DNA of 64,000 nt from Polyangium mundeleinium (GTDB lineage: Bacteria; Myxococcota_A; Polyangia; Polyangiales; Polyangiaceae): positions 62,001 through 126,000 of the forward strand of contig NZ_JAQNDO010000001.1 of the NCBI RefSeq assembly GCF_028369105.1, given 5' to 3'. The notes beneath the pieces were generated by a model that saw only the letters and a list, made by a program, of their open reading frames with translations, was not told where the DNA came from and made no database searches. A program made the translations under genes and the position numbers. The first letter of the stretch is position 1. The number at the start of each line of letters is the position of its first letter. Of this stretch, positions 18,722 through 27,110 are shown piece after piece.

Positions 18722-19134
18722 ACAAAGCCGAGTTCGAGGCCGAGCTGCGCAAGCTCTTCCAGGCCCACGAGACCCGCTCCGAGAACGAGCGCTGCGTGCA
18801 GTGCGTAGGCTGCGAGCGCTGCGTCGACTGTACGTTCTGCAAGAACTCGAAGGCGCTCGCGCGTTGCCACTACTGCGTCGACTCGCAGCGCTGCTCGGAC
18901 AGCACGCACTGCCGCGGCTCGCGCGACCTCGTGCGCTGCAACCACTGCGTCGCGTGCGAGCGCTGCACCCAGTGCTCGTACGTGGTCCGCTCTGCCGACT
19001 GCACCGAGTGCACGTACTGCTTCGGCTGCGTCGGGCTCGTTCGCAAGGACTTCCACATCCTGAACAAGCCCTACGACCGCAGCACGTACTTCGCGATCAC
19101 GAGCCGCCTCACGCGCGAGCTCGGCCTCGGCTGA
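18718..19134 (+). CDS. Cysteine-repeat protein
   Basis: A 138-residue protein with 23 cysteines, nearly all in residues 26-104. They fall in a regular register: CVQCVGCERCVDCTFC, then CHYC, CNHCVACERCTQC, CTECTYCFGC, with cysteines every 3 and 6 residues. Between them are short polar insertions such as SRDLVR and SKALAR. The pattern suggests a metal- or Fe-S-binding solenoid, or a stack of short turns like a pentapeptide helix. The N-terminal 25 residues form an acidic helix. The C-terminal DFHILNKPYDRSTYFAI looks conserved. No signal peptide. Coupled to the upstream gene and 7 bp before dtd. Confidence 0.75.
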   Translation: MNKAEFEAELRKLFQAHETRSENERCVQCVGCERCVDCTFCKNSKALARCHYCVDSQRCSDSTHCRGSRDLVRCNHCVACERCTQCSYVVRSADCTECTYCFGCVGLVRKDFHILNKPYDRSTYFAITSRLTRELGLG

Positions 19135-19141
19135 TCGGTCG

Positions 19142-19591
19142 ATGCGCGCCGTCGTGCAGCGCGCGATCGAAGCCCGCGTCGAAGTGAACGGCGAGGTCAC
19201 GGGCCGCATTGGCCAGGGCCTCGTCGCGTTCGTCGGCGCCGAGAAGGGCGACGCGCAGACCGACCTCGACTACGTCGTGAGCAAGGTCCTCGGCCTCCGC
19301 GTCTTTCCCGACGAGAACGGCAAGATGACCCGCGCGCTCGCCGACGTCGGCGGGGGCTTGCTCGTCATCAGCCAGTTCACGGTCTTCGGCGACGTACGCC
19401 GCGGCCTCCGCCCGAGCTTCGACGGCGCGATGGAGCCCGTCGGCGCCGAGGCGCTCTACGATCGTTTCGTCGAGGCCGCTCGCAAGAGCGGCGTCCCGGT
19501 CGAGACCGGGCGCTTCCGCGCGGACATGCGTGTCTTCGTCGAGAACGACGGACCGGTCACGATCCTCGTCGATTCGCGCCGCTTGTTCTGA
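19142..19591 (+). CDS. dtd: D-aminoacyl-tRNA deacylase
   Basis: A 149-residue protein, full length for the DTD family. It hydrolyses D-amino acids mischarged on tRNA. Landmarks are MRAVVQRAIEARVEVNGEV at the start, the catalytic-site motif ISQFTVFGDVRRGLRPSF (about residues 76-93; SQFT is diagnostic), and the cross-subunit Gly-Pro motif in ENDGPVTILVDS near the C-terminus. It is the third gene in a tight rightward run (7-bp gap upstream, 44 bp to the reductase gene). Confidence 0.95.
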   Translation: MRAVVQRAIEARVEVNGEVTGRIGQGLVAFVGAEKGDAQTDLDYVVSKVLGLRVFPDENGKMTRALADVGGGLLVISQFTVFGDVRRGLRPSFDGAMEPVGAEALYDRFVEAARKSGVPVETGRFRADMRVFVENDGPVTILVDSRRLF

Positions 19592-19635
19592 CCGTCTTCC
19601 CAGGCGCCACACGCGGCGGTACGTAACGCCTCACC

Positions 19636-20610
19636 ATGCACGTGATCGTGTTCGGAGCAGGCGCGCTCGGGCGCATTTATGGCGTACGCCTCGCCGCGGC
19701 GGGCGTTCAGGTCTCGTTCGTCGTCCGGCCCTCGCGCCTCGCCGAGACGTACTCGTTCGTCGTCGAGCAGGTGAACGGGGAGAAGCGTCGCGACGTCATC
19801 GAGCAGCCGCGCCGCATCGAGCACATTCCCGCCGACACGACGCTCATCCTCCTCGCGGTTCGGTTCGACCAGCTCGACCACCTTTGCCAGAACCAGGACG
19901 ACGCGCTCGCCGAGGCCCTCCGCACGGGCCCTGCCGTGCCACTCGTCGTGCTCACGCCCGTCCTGCCGCCGCAGCTCGCCGCGCTGGAGAAGGCGATCGG
20001 GCGGCGCGCCGTCAGCGCCATGCCCGGCGTCGCGGGATACGTGGACGACGTCGACGATCGTGGCGTCGTTCGGTACTGGTCGACCGGCATCGCCTCGACG
20101 CTCCTCGACGACGACGCTTCGGGGCCCGCGCACTCGATGTCCCGCGATGCGCTCGAGGTCCTCGCGCGTCGCCTCACGAACGGCGGCTTGCCCACGCGCT
20201 TCGAACGCGACGTCGCCTCGCTCAACGCTGCCAGCACGGTCTCGTTTTTCCCGCTCATCGCGTCGATCGACGCGGGCCGCGGCATCGACGGCGTGCTCCA
20301 GGACAAGGACCTCTTCGACACGGCGGTCGCGGCCGCCAAGGAGTGCGAGGGCCTCGCGAAAAAGCTCGGCAAGGTCGCGCCGTGGGCGCATGTGCTCACG
20401 CGCTTCGTCGGGCCGTACACCATCAAGCCTGGCGTGGCCCTCGCGCGCCGCCTCGCGCCCGAGACCGTGCGCTTCGTCGAGCGCCACTTCGGCCCGAAGC
20501 TCCACGCGCAGCACCTCGCCATGGGCGACAGCATCCGCGAGCTCGGCCGTGAGCAGGGTCTCGACATGCCCCAGCTCGATCACCTCATGCAGCGGCTCCG
20601 CGCGTCATGA
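19636..20610 (+). CDS. Ketopantoate reductase-family (ApbA/PanE) oxidoreductase
   Basis: A 324-residue NAD(P)H enzyme. The N-terminal Rossmann motif VIVFGAGALGRIYGVRLAAA (residues 3-22) and the segment LILLAVRFDQLD match the ApbA/PanE N-domain. A helical C-domain follows, including a Lys-bearing block (LARRLTNGGLP) and a C-terminal helix. It could be the 2-dehydropantoate reductase of the CoA pathway, but paralogues of unknown substrate are common in this phylum and no pan gene is adjacent. The stop overlaps the stop of convergent pdxA by 6 bp. Confidence 0.78.
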   Translation: MHVIVFGAGALGRIYGVRLAAAGVQVSFVVRPSRLAETYSFVVEQVNGEKRRDVIEQPRRIEHIPADTTLILLAVRFDQLDHLCQNQDDALAEALRTGPAVPLVVLTPVLPPQLAALEKAIGRRAVSAMPGVAGYVDDVDDRGVVRYWSTGIASTLLDDDASGPAHSMSRDALEVLARRLTNGGLPTRFERDVASLNAASTVSFFPLIASIDAGRGIDGVLQDKDLFDTAVAAAKECEGLAKKLGKVAPWAHVLTRFVGPYTIKPGVALARRLAPETVRFVERHFGPKLHAQHLAMGDSIRELGREQGLDMPQLDHLMQRLRAS

Positions 20611-21657
20611 TGCGCCCGCGGTGAGCGACGCGCGCCCGTGCACCTTCGCGAGCGTAAGCGCGAGGGCGAGGGCGCTCTCCATCCCGCGTGGATCGGCCTT
20701 GCCCGTGCCTGCGATGTCGTACCCCGTCCCGTGATCGACGCTCGTGCGGATCACGGGCAGGCCGAGCGTCACGTTCACCGCTTCGCCAAACCCCACGAGC
20801 TTGCAGGGGATCGTCGCCTGGTCGTGGTACATCGCGACGACCCCGTCGAAGGCCCCCGCCGCTTGCTTGCGGAACGCGGTCTCGGCGCCGAGCGGGCCCG
20901 AAAGCTGCGCGAAAAAACCATCTGCGGCGAGCCGCTCGTTCGCGCGCTCGATGCCCGGCTTGATGCTCGTCTCCTCTTCGATCCCGAGCATCCCGCCCTC
21001 GCCCGCGTGCGGGTTCAGCGCTGCGACGGCCACGCGCGGCGCCTCCATGCCGAGCGATCGGAGCAGCCGCACGAGCCAGTAACAGCTCGTCGCCACCGCG
21101 TCGGGCGTCACGGCCGCCGGGACCTCCGCGAGCGGAAGGTGCGTCGTGACGAGCGCCGTCGTGATGTTTGCCGCGCGAAACGCCATCACCACCTCGCGCG
21201 CCCCGAGCCGCGCCGCGAGGTGCTCCGTATGTCCCGAAAAACCTTTTGCCCCCGGAGCACCACTCGTCGCGATCGCGAGCTTCGACACCGGGCCGGTCAC
21301 GAGCGCGGCGGCGGTGCCGTCTTGCACGAGCGAGAGCGCCTCGTTCACCCACGCGAGCTGCGCGGCGCCGGCCTTGCGATCCGGGGCGCCGGGCTGCGCG
21401 GGCGTAGCGAGCTGCGTGCTCGGCCCCCACACGCCGATCTCGCCGAGCGCGAGGGCCTCGATCTCCTGCGCGCTCGCCACGACGCGTAACCTCGACGCCG
21501 CGATCTTCCCGTCGTGCGCCGCGCGCCACAACGACGCCGTATCCCCGACGAGCACGCACCGCGCCTCGGCCTCGGCGTTTGCCGCGGCGTGCACCGCGAC
21601 CTCGGGACCGATCCCGCTCGGACAACCCACGCTCACCGCGATCGTCAGCCGCTTCAT
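20605..21657 (-). CDS. pdxA: 4-Hydroxythreonine-4-phosphate dehydrogenase
   Basis: A 350-residue NAD-dependent metalloenzyme of vitamin B6 (pyridoxal phosphate) synthesis. The start MKRLTIAVSVGCPSGIGPEV is the family N-terminus. Metal ligands appear in GFSGHTEHLA (His pair), MYHDQATIPCK (the conserved YHDQ, His) and RTSVDHGTGYDIAGTG (His). The substrate loop TGPVSK is intact. Its ATG overlaps the stop of the upstream regulator gene (ATGA), so the two are coupled. It converges on and overlaps the reductase gene by 6 bp. Confidence 0.95.
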   Translation of the reverse strand: MKRLTIAVSVGCPSGIGPEVAVHAAANAEAEARCVLVGDTASLWRAAHDGKIAASRLRVVASAQEIEALALGEIGVWGPSTQLATPAQPGAPDRKAGAAQLAWVNEALSLVQDGTAAALVTGPVSKLAIATSGAPGAKGFSGHTEHLAARLGAREVVMAFRAANITTALVTTHLPLAEVPAAVTPDAVATSCYWLVRLLRSLGMEAPRVAVAALNPHAGEGGMLGIEEETSIKPGIERANERLAADGFFAQLSGPLGAETAFRKQAAGAFDGVVAMYHDQATIPCKLVGFGEAVNVTLGLPVIRTSVDHGTGYDIAGTGKADPRGMESALALALTLAKVHGRASLTAGAS

Positions 21658-22394
21658 GCGAGCATCGCCCTCCGCGGCTCGACCGCGGCCCGGTTCGGCG
21701 TGTCCGGCGCTTCGAGTTTGTAGCCCGCGCCTCGCAGCGTCACGAGTGGCAGCGCGCCGCCGAGCTTCGAGCGCAACCGCCGCACGTGGATGTCCACCGT
21801 GCGGGGCCCGCCTTCGTACCGCGGACCCCATACCTTCACGAGCAGCTCTTCGCGCGACACGACCTTGCCGCGCTTCTCGCAGAGATACGAGAGGAGCGCG
21901 AACTCCTTCGCCGTGAGCGGCACGCTGTGCCCATCGATGCACGCCTCGTGCGCCGATCGATCGACGACGAGCGCGCCCACCTTCACGCGCTCCTCCGTGG
22001 CAAACTCGCTCTTCTGCCACTCGCCCTTGCGGATGCGCGCGTAGAGCTCCGCAGGCACGTACGGCGAAAGGACGAAATCGTCGAAGCCGCTCGCGGGATC
22101 CATCCGCGCGACCTGCGCCACCGAGACGGCCGCGATGGCCGGGACGCCCGTGAGCCGCGCCTCCCGCCGCAATGCGCGGAGCGCCGCCACTGCGAGATCC
22201 GGCCGCTCCGGCGTCTCCACGAGGATCGCCCGCGCCTCGTCCTCCTCGCGCTGGAAACACCGCGAGGGTTCGTCCCACAGATCGAGCGTGCGCACCGTGG
22301 CGCCGAGGCCTCGCAGCACGCTCGCCGCGCCTTCTTCGCGTTCGAGCTCGGGGCCGTGCCCCACGATGACGATGAACGACGCGCGGCGCGACAT
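21654..22394 (-). CDS. OmpR/PhoB-type regulator with degenerate receiver
   Basis: A 246-residue protein. The C-terminal half (about 140-230) is a clear OmpR-type winged helix: VPLTAKEFALLSYLCEKRGK, SREELLVKVWG, RTVDIHVRRLRSKLGG, LVTLRGAGYKLE. The N-terminal half has the receiver-fold pattern but lacks its chemistry. The acidic pair is replaced by VGHG (11-14), the phosphorylated Asp by Glu60 in ILVETPE, and the conserved Lys by Ser in LSPYVP (109-114). It is therefore probably a phosphorylation-independent pseudo-receiver regulator. Coupled to pdxA by a 4-bp overlap. Confidence 0.85.
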   Translation of the reverse strand: MSRRASFIVIVGHGPELEREEGAASVLRGLGATVRTLDLWDEPSRCFQREEDEARAILVETPERPDLAVAALRALRREARLTGVPAIAAVSVAQVARMDPASGFDDFVLSPYVPAELYARIRKGEWQKSEFATEERVKVGALVVDRSAHEACIDGHSVPLTAKEFALLSYLCEKRGKVVSREELLVKVWGPRYEGGPRTVDIHVRRLRSKLGGALPLVTLRGAGYKLEAPDTPNRAAVEPRRAMLA

Positions 22395-22455
22395 CGGGCG
22401 TCGCTATAAAGCTCATGCTGCGGCGCGGCAAGCGCGAGCCTGCAGCGCCGAGGCT

Positions 22456-23904
22456 TCAGCCGATCTTGGTGCCGCCCACGGTGATCTTGTCGATCTTGAT
22501 CGTCGGGCATCCGACGCCGACGGGCACGCTCTGGCCGTCCTTGCCGCACGTCCAGATGCCATCGGAGATCGCGAGGTCCGTGCCGAGCATCGTGACCTTG
22601 CCGAGCACGTCGGGGCCGTTGCCGATGAGGTTCACGCCCTTCAGGGGCCGCGTGATCTTGCCGTCCTCGATCAGGTAGCTCTCGGTCAACGAGAACACGA
22701 AATCGCCGTTCGAGATGTCGACCTGGCCGCCGCCGAACTTCTTCGCGAAGACGCCGCGTTTGACGCTGCGAACGATCTCCTCCGGGTCGTGCGGACCCGC
22801 GAGCAGAATGGTGTTCGTCATGCGCGGCAAGGGCGCGGCGCCGAAGCTCTCGCGCCGGCCGTTGCCCGTCGGTTCGAGCTTGTAGTGCTTGGCCGAGAGC
22901 CGGTCGTGCATGTATCCGGCGAGCGTGCCGTTCTCGATGAGCACGCTTCTCCCCGGCTCGTTGCCCTCGTCGTCGACGTTGATCGCGCCGCGCGACGAGA
23001 GCAGCGTCGCGTCGTCGACCACGGTGCAGAGCGGGCTCGCGACCGGCTCGCCGACCTTGCCGGCGTAGTTCGACGTGCCCTTCCTGTTGAAGTCGGCTTC
23101 GAGCCCGTGGCCCACGGCCTCGTGCAGGAGGATGCCGCTGTCGCCGGGGCCGAGCACCACGTTCATCTCGCCGGCCGGCGCCTCCTCGGCGTCGAGCATC
23201 GTCGTCGCTTGCCGCGCGGCTTCTCGGGCGTGCATCTCTGGCGAGAGATCGGCGAAGTAGGCCGCGAGCGTGGTTCGTCCGCCGCCGCTGCTCGATCCTT
23301 CCTGCCGTTTGCCGTCGCGCTCCGCGATCGCGCGCACGCTGAAGCGGAAGAGCGGCTGCACGTCGTGGGCCATCACGCCGTCGCTCGTCGCCAGCAGGAT
23401 CTCGCGGATCTCCTCGGAAAAACTCGCCTCTGCCTTCACGATGTGCGGGCCTTCGGCGAGGGCCGCGGCGCTCGCTCGTTCGAGCAGCGCGCGTTTTTCC
23501 ATGCCGGGCACGTCGAGTGAGACGAGCGGCACGTCATAGCGGTTCGGCAGCGGCCGGAACCTCGGCAGCACGTGCATCGTGCCGCCGGTGCTCGTGGCGA
23601 TCTGCGCGGCGGTCTCGGCCGCGCGCTTCATCGACTCCCACGAGAGGTCCTCGGTGTAGGCGTAACCCGTCGCGTCACCGCGCTGCACGCGCACGCCGAC
23701 GCCCATCGACACGCCGCGCGAGGCGGCCTTGAGGATGCCTTCGTCGAAGGAGAAGCCGCCGCCGGCGCGGTATTCGAAGAACAGATCGGCGTACTCGCCG
23801 CCTTTGGAGAGGGCGACGGCGAGGAGGCGCCCGCACAGGTCGGCGTCGATCTCGTTGTCTCCGCCCGGCGCGAACGGGGCACGATAGGCAGCGCTTCTGG
23901 TCAT
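22456..23904 (-). CDS. tldD: Metalloprotease TldD
   Basis: A 482-residue protein, the usual TldD length. TldD with TldE(PmbA) forms a cytoplasmic protease that degrades unfolded peptides and matures microcin/RiPP-type peptides. The zinc site is in ILLHEAVGHGLEADF (HExxxH, about residue 267), with a downstream Cys in SDGIWTCGKDGQSVPVG typical of TldD. Other family blocks are ADLFFEYRAGGGFSFDEG and GRTTLAAYFADLS. No tldE/pmbA partner is seen in the window. Divergent from the CopD-like gene by 137 bp. Confidence 0.92.
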   Translation of the reverse strand: MTRSAAYRAPFAPGGDNEIDADLCGRLLAVALSKGGEYADLFFEYRAGGGFSFDEGILKAASRGVSMGVGVRVQRGDATGYAYTEDLSWESMKRAAETAAQIATSTGGTMHVLPRFRPLPNRYDVPLVSLDVPGMEKRALLERASAAALAEGPHIVKAEASFSEEIREILLATSDGVMAHDVQPLFRFSVRAIAERDGKRQEGSSSGGGRTTLAAYFADLSPEMHAREAARQATTMLDAEEAPAGEMNVVLGPGDSGILLHEAVGHGLEADFNRKGTSNYAGKVGEPVASPLCTVVDDATLLSSRGAINVDDEGNEPGRSVLIENGTLAGYMHDRLSAKHYKLEPTGNGRRESFGAAPLPRMTNTILLAGPHDPEEIVRSVKRGVFAKKFGGGQVDISNGDFVFSLTESYLIEDGKITRPLKGVNLIGNGPDVLGKVTMLGTDLAISDGIWTCGKDGQSVPVGVGCPTIKIDKITVGGTKIG

Positions 23905-24041
23905 GGGCCTCCGAATGTAGAGCGCGGCCCTGGATCGGTCGAGCCGAAGCCCCGGAAATCCGGCCTCGGCGTGTGGTTTCTCGCGACCGCGGGCGCAGAA
24001 AAGTCGACGTCGCTCGGGCGAAGAGGTAACGCGTTTTCACG

Positions 24042-24464
24042 ATGAACGGACCCCAGATCGCCCTCGTGTGGCTCCACGTGTCGGGCAACCTCGTCTGGAT
24101 CGGCTCGATCCTCGCGGTCGCGTTCGCTCTCACGGCGGGCGGGACCGATCCGAAGGTTCGCGGCGTGCTGGGAGAGCGGATCTACCGGCTGCTCAGCGTG
24201 CCTGCGTTCGTGCTTTCGTTCGTGACCGGCGTGGCGCGCCTGTTGATGGACACGCGTTACTACCTCGTCGAGCACCACTGGATGCACGGCAAGCTGCTCT
24301 TCGCGCTCGTGATCATCGGGATCCACCACGTGATCGGCGGCCGGGCGAAGAAGCTCGCGCGGGGAACTGTGCAGGACGCCGGGCCGACTGCTATGATGGC
24401 CATGATCCTCGCGGCGTCGGCGGTCATCGCCGCCTTCTTCGCGATTTTCAAGCTGCCGAACTGA
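24042..24464 (+). CDS. CopD/HemJ-like integral membrane protein
   Basis: A 140-residue protein with four hydrophobic helices. The first has LVWLHVSGNLVWIGSILAV, the WxHxxGxxxWxG arrangement of the CopD/HemJ (UPF0093) superfamily. A second block ARLLMDTRYYLVEHHWMHGK, continuing KLLFALVIIGIHH, resembles the HemJ motif around its conserved His and Lys. HemJ oxidises protoporphyrinogen IX; CopD proteins move copper. The sequence is compatible with either and too short for full CopD. hemD lies 10 kb away, not adjacent. A terminator hairpin starts at its stop codon. Confidence 0.65.
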   Translation: MNGPQIALVWLHVSGNLVWIGSILAVAFALTAGGTDPKVRGVLGERIYRLLSVPAFVLSFVTGVARLLMDTRYYLVEHHWMHGKLLFALVIIGIHHVIGGRAKKLARGTVQDAGPTAMMAMILAASAVIAAFFAIFKLPN

Positions 24465-24505
24465 AAAAGCCGGGATCGCGGCTCGCCTGAGATCGCCCGG
24501 TTTTC
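24464..24505 (+). terminator. Rho-independent terminator after the CopD/HemJ-like gene
   Basis: AAAAAGCCGGG right after the stop can pair with CCCGGTTTT (24496-24504), leaving one bulged base and a GC-rich internal loop. The 3' arm ends in a T-run (TTTTCGTTTC). It is the clearest intrinsic terminator in this GC-rich window. Confidence 0.65.
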
Positions 24506-24640
24506 GTTTCGACATTCCGTTCTCACGCGACCGTGCTTGTGCGGGTCGTCGTTCCGTTAGATGATGAATCGTGGATGAGGCGGCGCGAAGCGTCGCGTCG
24601 CGTCGTCCCCGGTCGCTCTCTCGAGGAGAATCCCATCGCC

Positions 24641-27064
24641 GTGGCGGTCGATCGCGACAAGGTGCTCCGAGCAGCGCAGAAGTTCGTCGAAGGAAAGCGC
24701 TGGGACAAAGCGATCGCCGAGTTCCAGAAGCTCATCGCCGAAGATCCGAAGGACGTTCGGGTCCTGCTCAAGATCGGCGACTGCCACCTCAAGATCGAGC
24801 AGTACGCCGAGGCCATCGAGACGTACGAGGTCGTGGCGCGGCTCTACATCGAGCAGAAGCCGCCCGAGCCGCTCAAGGCGATCCGCGTCTACCGTCAGAT
24901 CCTGGAGATCATCGACAAACGCGCGCCGAAGCTCCTCGAACGTTTCGGCTGGGTCCTGCCGCGCCTCGCGGAGCTCTACACGCAGCTCGGCCTGACGAGC
25001 GACGCGGCCGCGACGTACGACGACATCGCGAATCGGCTGCACAAGGCGAACAAGGATCGCGAGGCGATCGAGCCGCTGAAGAAGGTCGTCGATCTCGACC
25101 CGCAAAACCCTGTGCCGCGCCTTCGCCTCGCCGAGGCGTACAGCCGCATCAAGGACACGCCGGCGGCGATCGGGCAGCTCGGACAAGCGGCGGAGGTCCT
25201 CGTCAAGATCGGCCGGCGCGACGACGCGATGAAGGTCCTCGACCGGCTGCTCGCGATCAAGCCCGACGGCAAGTACGCCAAGGTCGCGGCGAGGATGTAC
25301 CTGGAGCGCGCGCAGCAAACCGACGCGATGACCGCGCTCGCGAAGCTCCAGATCTCGTTCAAGGAGAACCCGAAGGACCTCGAGACGCTCGGCCTCTTGG
25401 CGAAGGCGTTCGACAAACTCGGTCAGGCGCCGAAGGCAACCGAGGTCTTGAAGGAGGCCGCGCGCCTCGCAAAAGAAGCCAAGAAAAACGACGAGTTCAA
25501 CGAGCTCGTCGACGCGCTCCTCGCGCGCGCGCCGAACGACGACGCGGTCCGGCAGCTCGCGGCGCAGCGGCCCGCGCCGCCGCGCAAGCAGGTCGAGGAC
25601 GACTCGGTCATCGTCGTGGGGGACGACTACGTCGACGTCGACGATCTGCCGCCCGACTCGGAGCCGCCGATCCCGCTCCAGCCTTCGCACCACGACGACG
25701 AGGCGCTCCGCGCGCGGCAGTACATGCAGCGGGCGGAGGCCTACCGCAGCCAGTACGACTACCCCTCGGCGCTCGCGATCCTGCACGACGCCGTCCAGAT
25801 GGTGCCCACCTCGCACGAGCTGCGATCGCGGCTCGTCGACGTGCTCAAGGAGGCGGGCGACGAGGAAGGCGCGATCCGCCAGATGTTGATCTTCGCGCAG
25901 CGCCTGAGCGTGGAAGGCGACGTGAAGAGGGCGGCGGAGCTGCTCGACGAGGTCCTGCTCATGGATTCGTCGCAGCCCGAGGCGATCCAGATGCTGCGCG
26001 CGCTCGGCTACCAGGTCGAGGCTCCGCAGCCGCAGCAGGTCTACCCGCAGCAGCAAGCGTATCCGTACGCGCAGCAGCAGGGGCAGCTCAGCGCGCTCGA
26101 CGATCCGTTCTCGGGCGTCCCGGCGCAACAGCATCACGCCTACGCGCAGCAACCGCAGTACCCGGCGCAGCCGTACGCGCCGCCGCAGCAGCCCGCGCCG
26201 ACGCGGAGCCAGACGGGGCACACGCTCGACGAGGACGTCCTCGAGCAGATCGATTTCTACGCCAACCAAGGCATGCTCGATGACGCGCGCACCATGCTCG
26301 ACGAGCAGCTCGCGCTCCTGCCGAACCACCCGCTCCTGCTCTACAAGCGCGCCGAGCTCGAGCAGATGGGCCGCCCGTCGTACGTCCCGGATCTGCCGGG
26401 CGGCGGCAGCGGGATCATCACGAAGAAGAGCGAGTACCCGGCCGACAACGACTTCAAAGAGATCCAGGACATGATCAATGACCTGGAGTTCGCGCCCGAA
26501 GCCGCGGCGGCGCCGCCCGAGTTCCCCGGCGTCAACGTCGAGAAGATTTTCGACGAGTTCAAGCAGGGCGTTCAGGCGCAGATCTCGGACGCGGATTCGG
26601 CCACGCATTACGATCTCGGCGTCGCCTATCGCGAGATGGGCATGTACATGGACGCGATCCACGAATTCGAGGTCGCGGCGCGAGACCCGTCCCGCGAATG
26701 CGTGTGCCGGTCGGTCATCGGGATGATCCACCTGCAGCTCGGCAACGTCGACGCGGCGATCGACGCGTTCCTGCGTGGGCTCGAGGCGCGGCAGAAGACG
26801 CGGGAGCAGGAGCTCGCGCTCGCATACGAGCTCGCGGACGCGTACGAGGCCCGGAAAAACCCGGAGCAGGCGCTCTATTACTTCAAGCGCGCCGGGCAGA
26901 TCGACCCGAATCACCGAGATCCGCGCGGCGGCGTGCAGGATCGTATTCGCCGGCTGGAGCCGAATCCGGTCCCGGCCAAGCAGGCGAAGGCGGCCGGCGC
27001 GGAGCTCCTCGGCGACGATTTCGATCTCGCGTTCGACGACCTCGTGAGCAAGGGTAAGCTCTAG
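24641..27064 (+). CDS. Large tetratricopeptide-repeat protein with Gln/Pro/Tyr-rich linker
   Basis: An 807-residue cytoplasmic protein. GTG 24641 is chosen because GAGGAGA lies 10 bases upstream and MAVDRDKVLRAAQKFVEGKR starts exactly at the first repeat; 36 upstream codons in frame look non-coding. TPRs fill residues 5-280 (EGKRWDKAIAEFQKLIAEDP is typical), and again about 345-450 and 640-790. Residues 460-530 are a Gln/Pro/Tyr-rich linker (PQQVYPQQQAYPYAQQQGQL). The last segment starts near VEKIFDEFKQGVQAQI. It should be a scaffold; partner unknown. Transcribed alone, 47 bp before the RCC1 lipoprotein gene. Confidence 0.82.
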   Translation: MAVDRDKVLRAAQKFVEGKRWDKAIAEFQKLIAEDPKDVRVLLKIGDCHLKIEQYAEAIETYEVVARLYIEQKPPEPLKAIRVYRQILEIIDKRAPKLLERFGWVLPRLAELYTQLGLTSDAAATYDDIANRLHKANKDREAIEPLKKVVDLDPQNPVPRLRLAEAYSRIKDTPAAIGQLGQAAEVLVKIGRRDDAMKVLDRLLAIKPDGKYAKVAARMYLERAQQTDAMTALAKLQISFKENPKDLETLGLLAKAFDKLGQAPKATEVLKEAARLAKEAKKNDEFNELVDALLARAPNDDAVRQLAAQRPAPPRKQVEDDSVIVVGDDYVDVDDLPPDSEPPIPLQPSHHDDEALRARQYMQRAEAYRSQYDYPSALAILHDAVQMVPTSHELRSRLVDVLKEAGDEEGAIRQMLIFAQRLSVEGDVKRAAELLDEVLLMDSSQPEAIQMLRALGYQVEAPQPQQVYPQQQAYPYAQQQGQLSALDDPFSGVPAQQHHAYAQQPQYPAQPYAPPQQPAPTRSQTGHTLDEDVLEQIDFYANQGMLDDARTMLDEQLALLPNHPLLLYKRAELEQMGRPSYVPDLPGGGSGIITKKSEYPADNDFKEIQDMINDLEFAPEAAAAPPEFPGVNVEKIFDEFKQGVQAQISDADSATHYDLGVAYREMGMYMDAIHEFEVAARDPSRECVCRSVIGMIHLQLGNVDAAIDAFLRGLEARQKTREQELALAYELADAYEARKNPEQALYYFKRAGQIDPNHRDPRGGVQDRIRRLEPNPVPAKQAKAAGAELLGDDFDLAFDDLVSKGKL

Positions 27065-27110
27065 TAATTCCAACCCAGCCTCATCGTCCGCGGTGTATCG
27101 TCGTCATCCC

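Noticed and set aside
17710-19209. Leftward open frame of 499 codons covering the intergenic gap and three genes.
   Set aside because: Overlaps three supported rightward genes; low-complexity Ser/Arg-rich product.
24557-27073. Leftward open frame of 838 codons.
   Set aside because: Antisense mirror of the TPR gene; Arg/Leu/Asp/Val bias and no recognisable domain.
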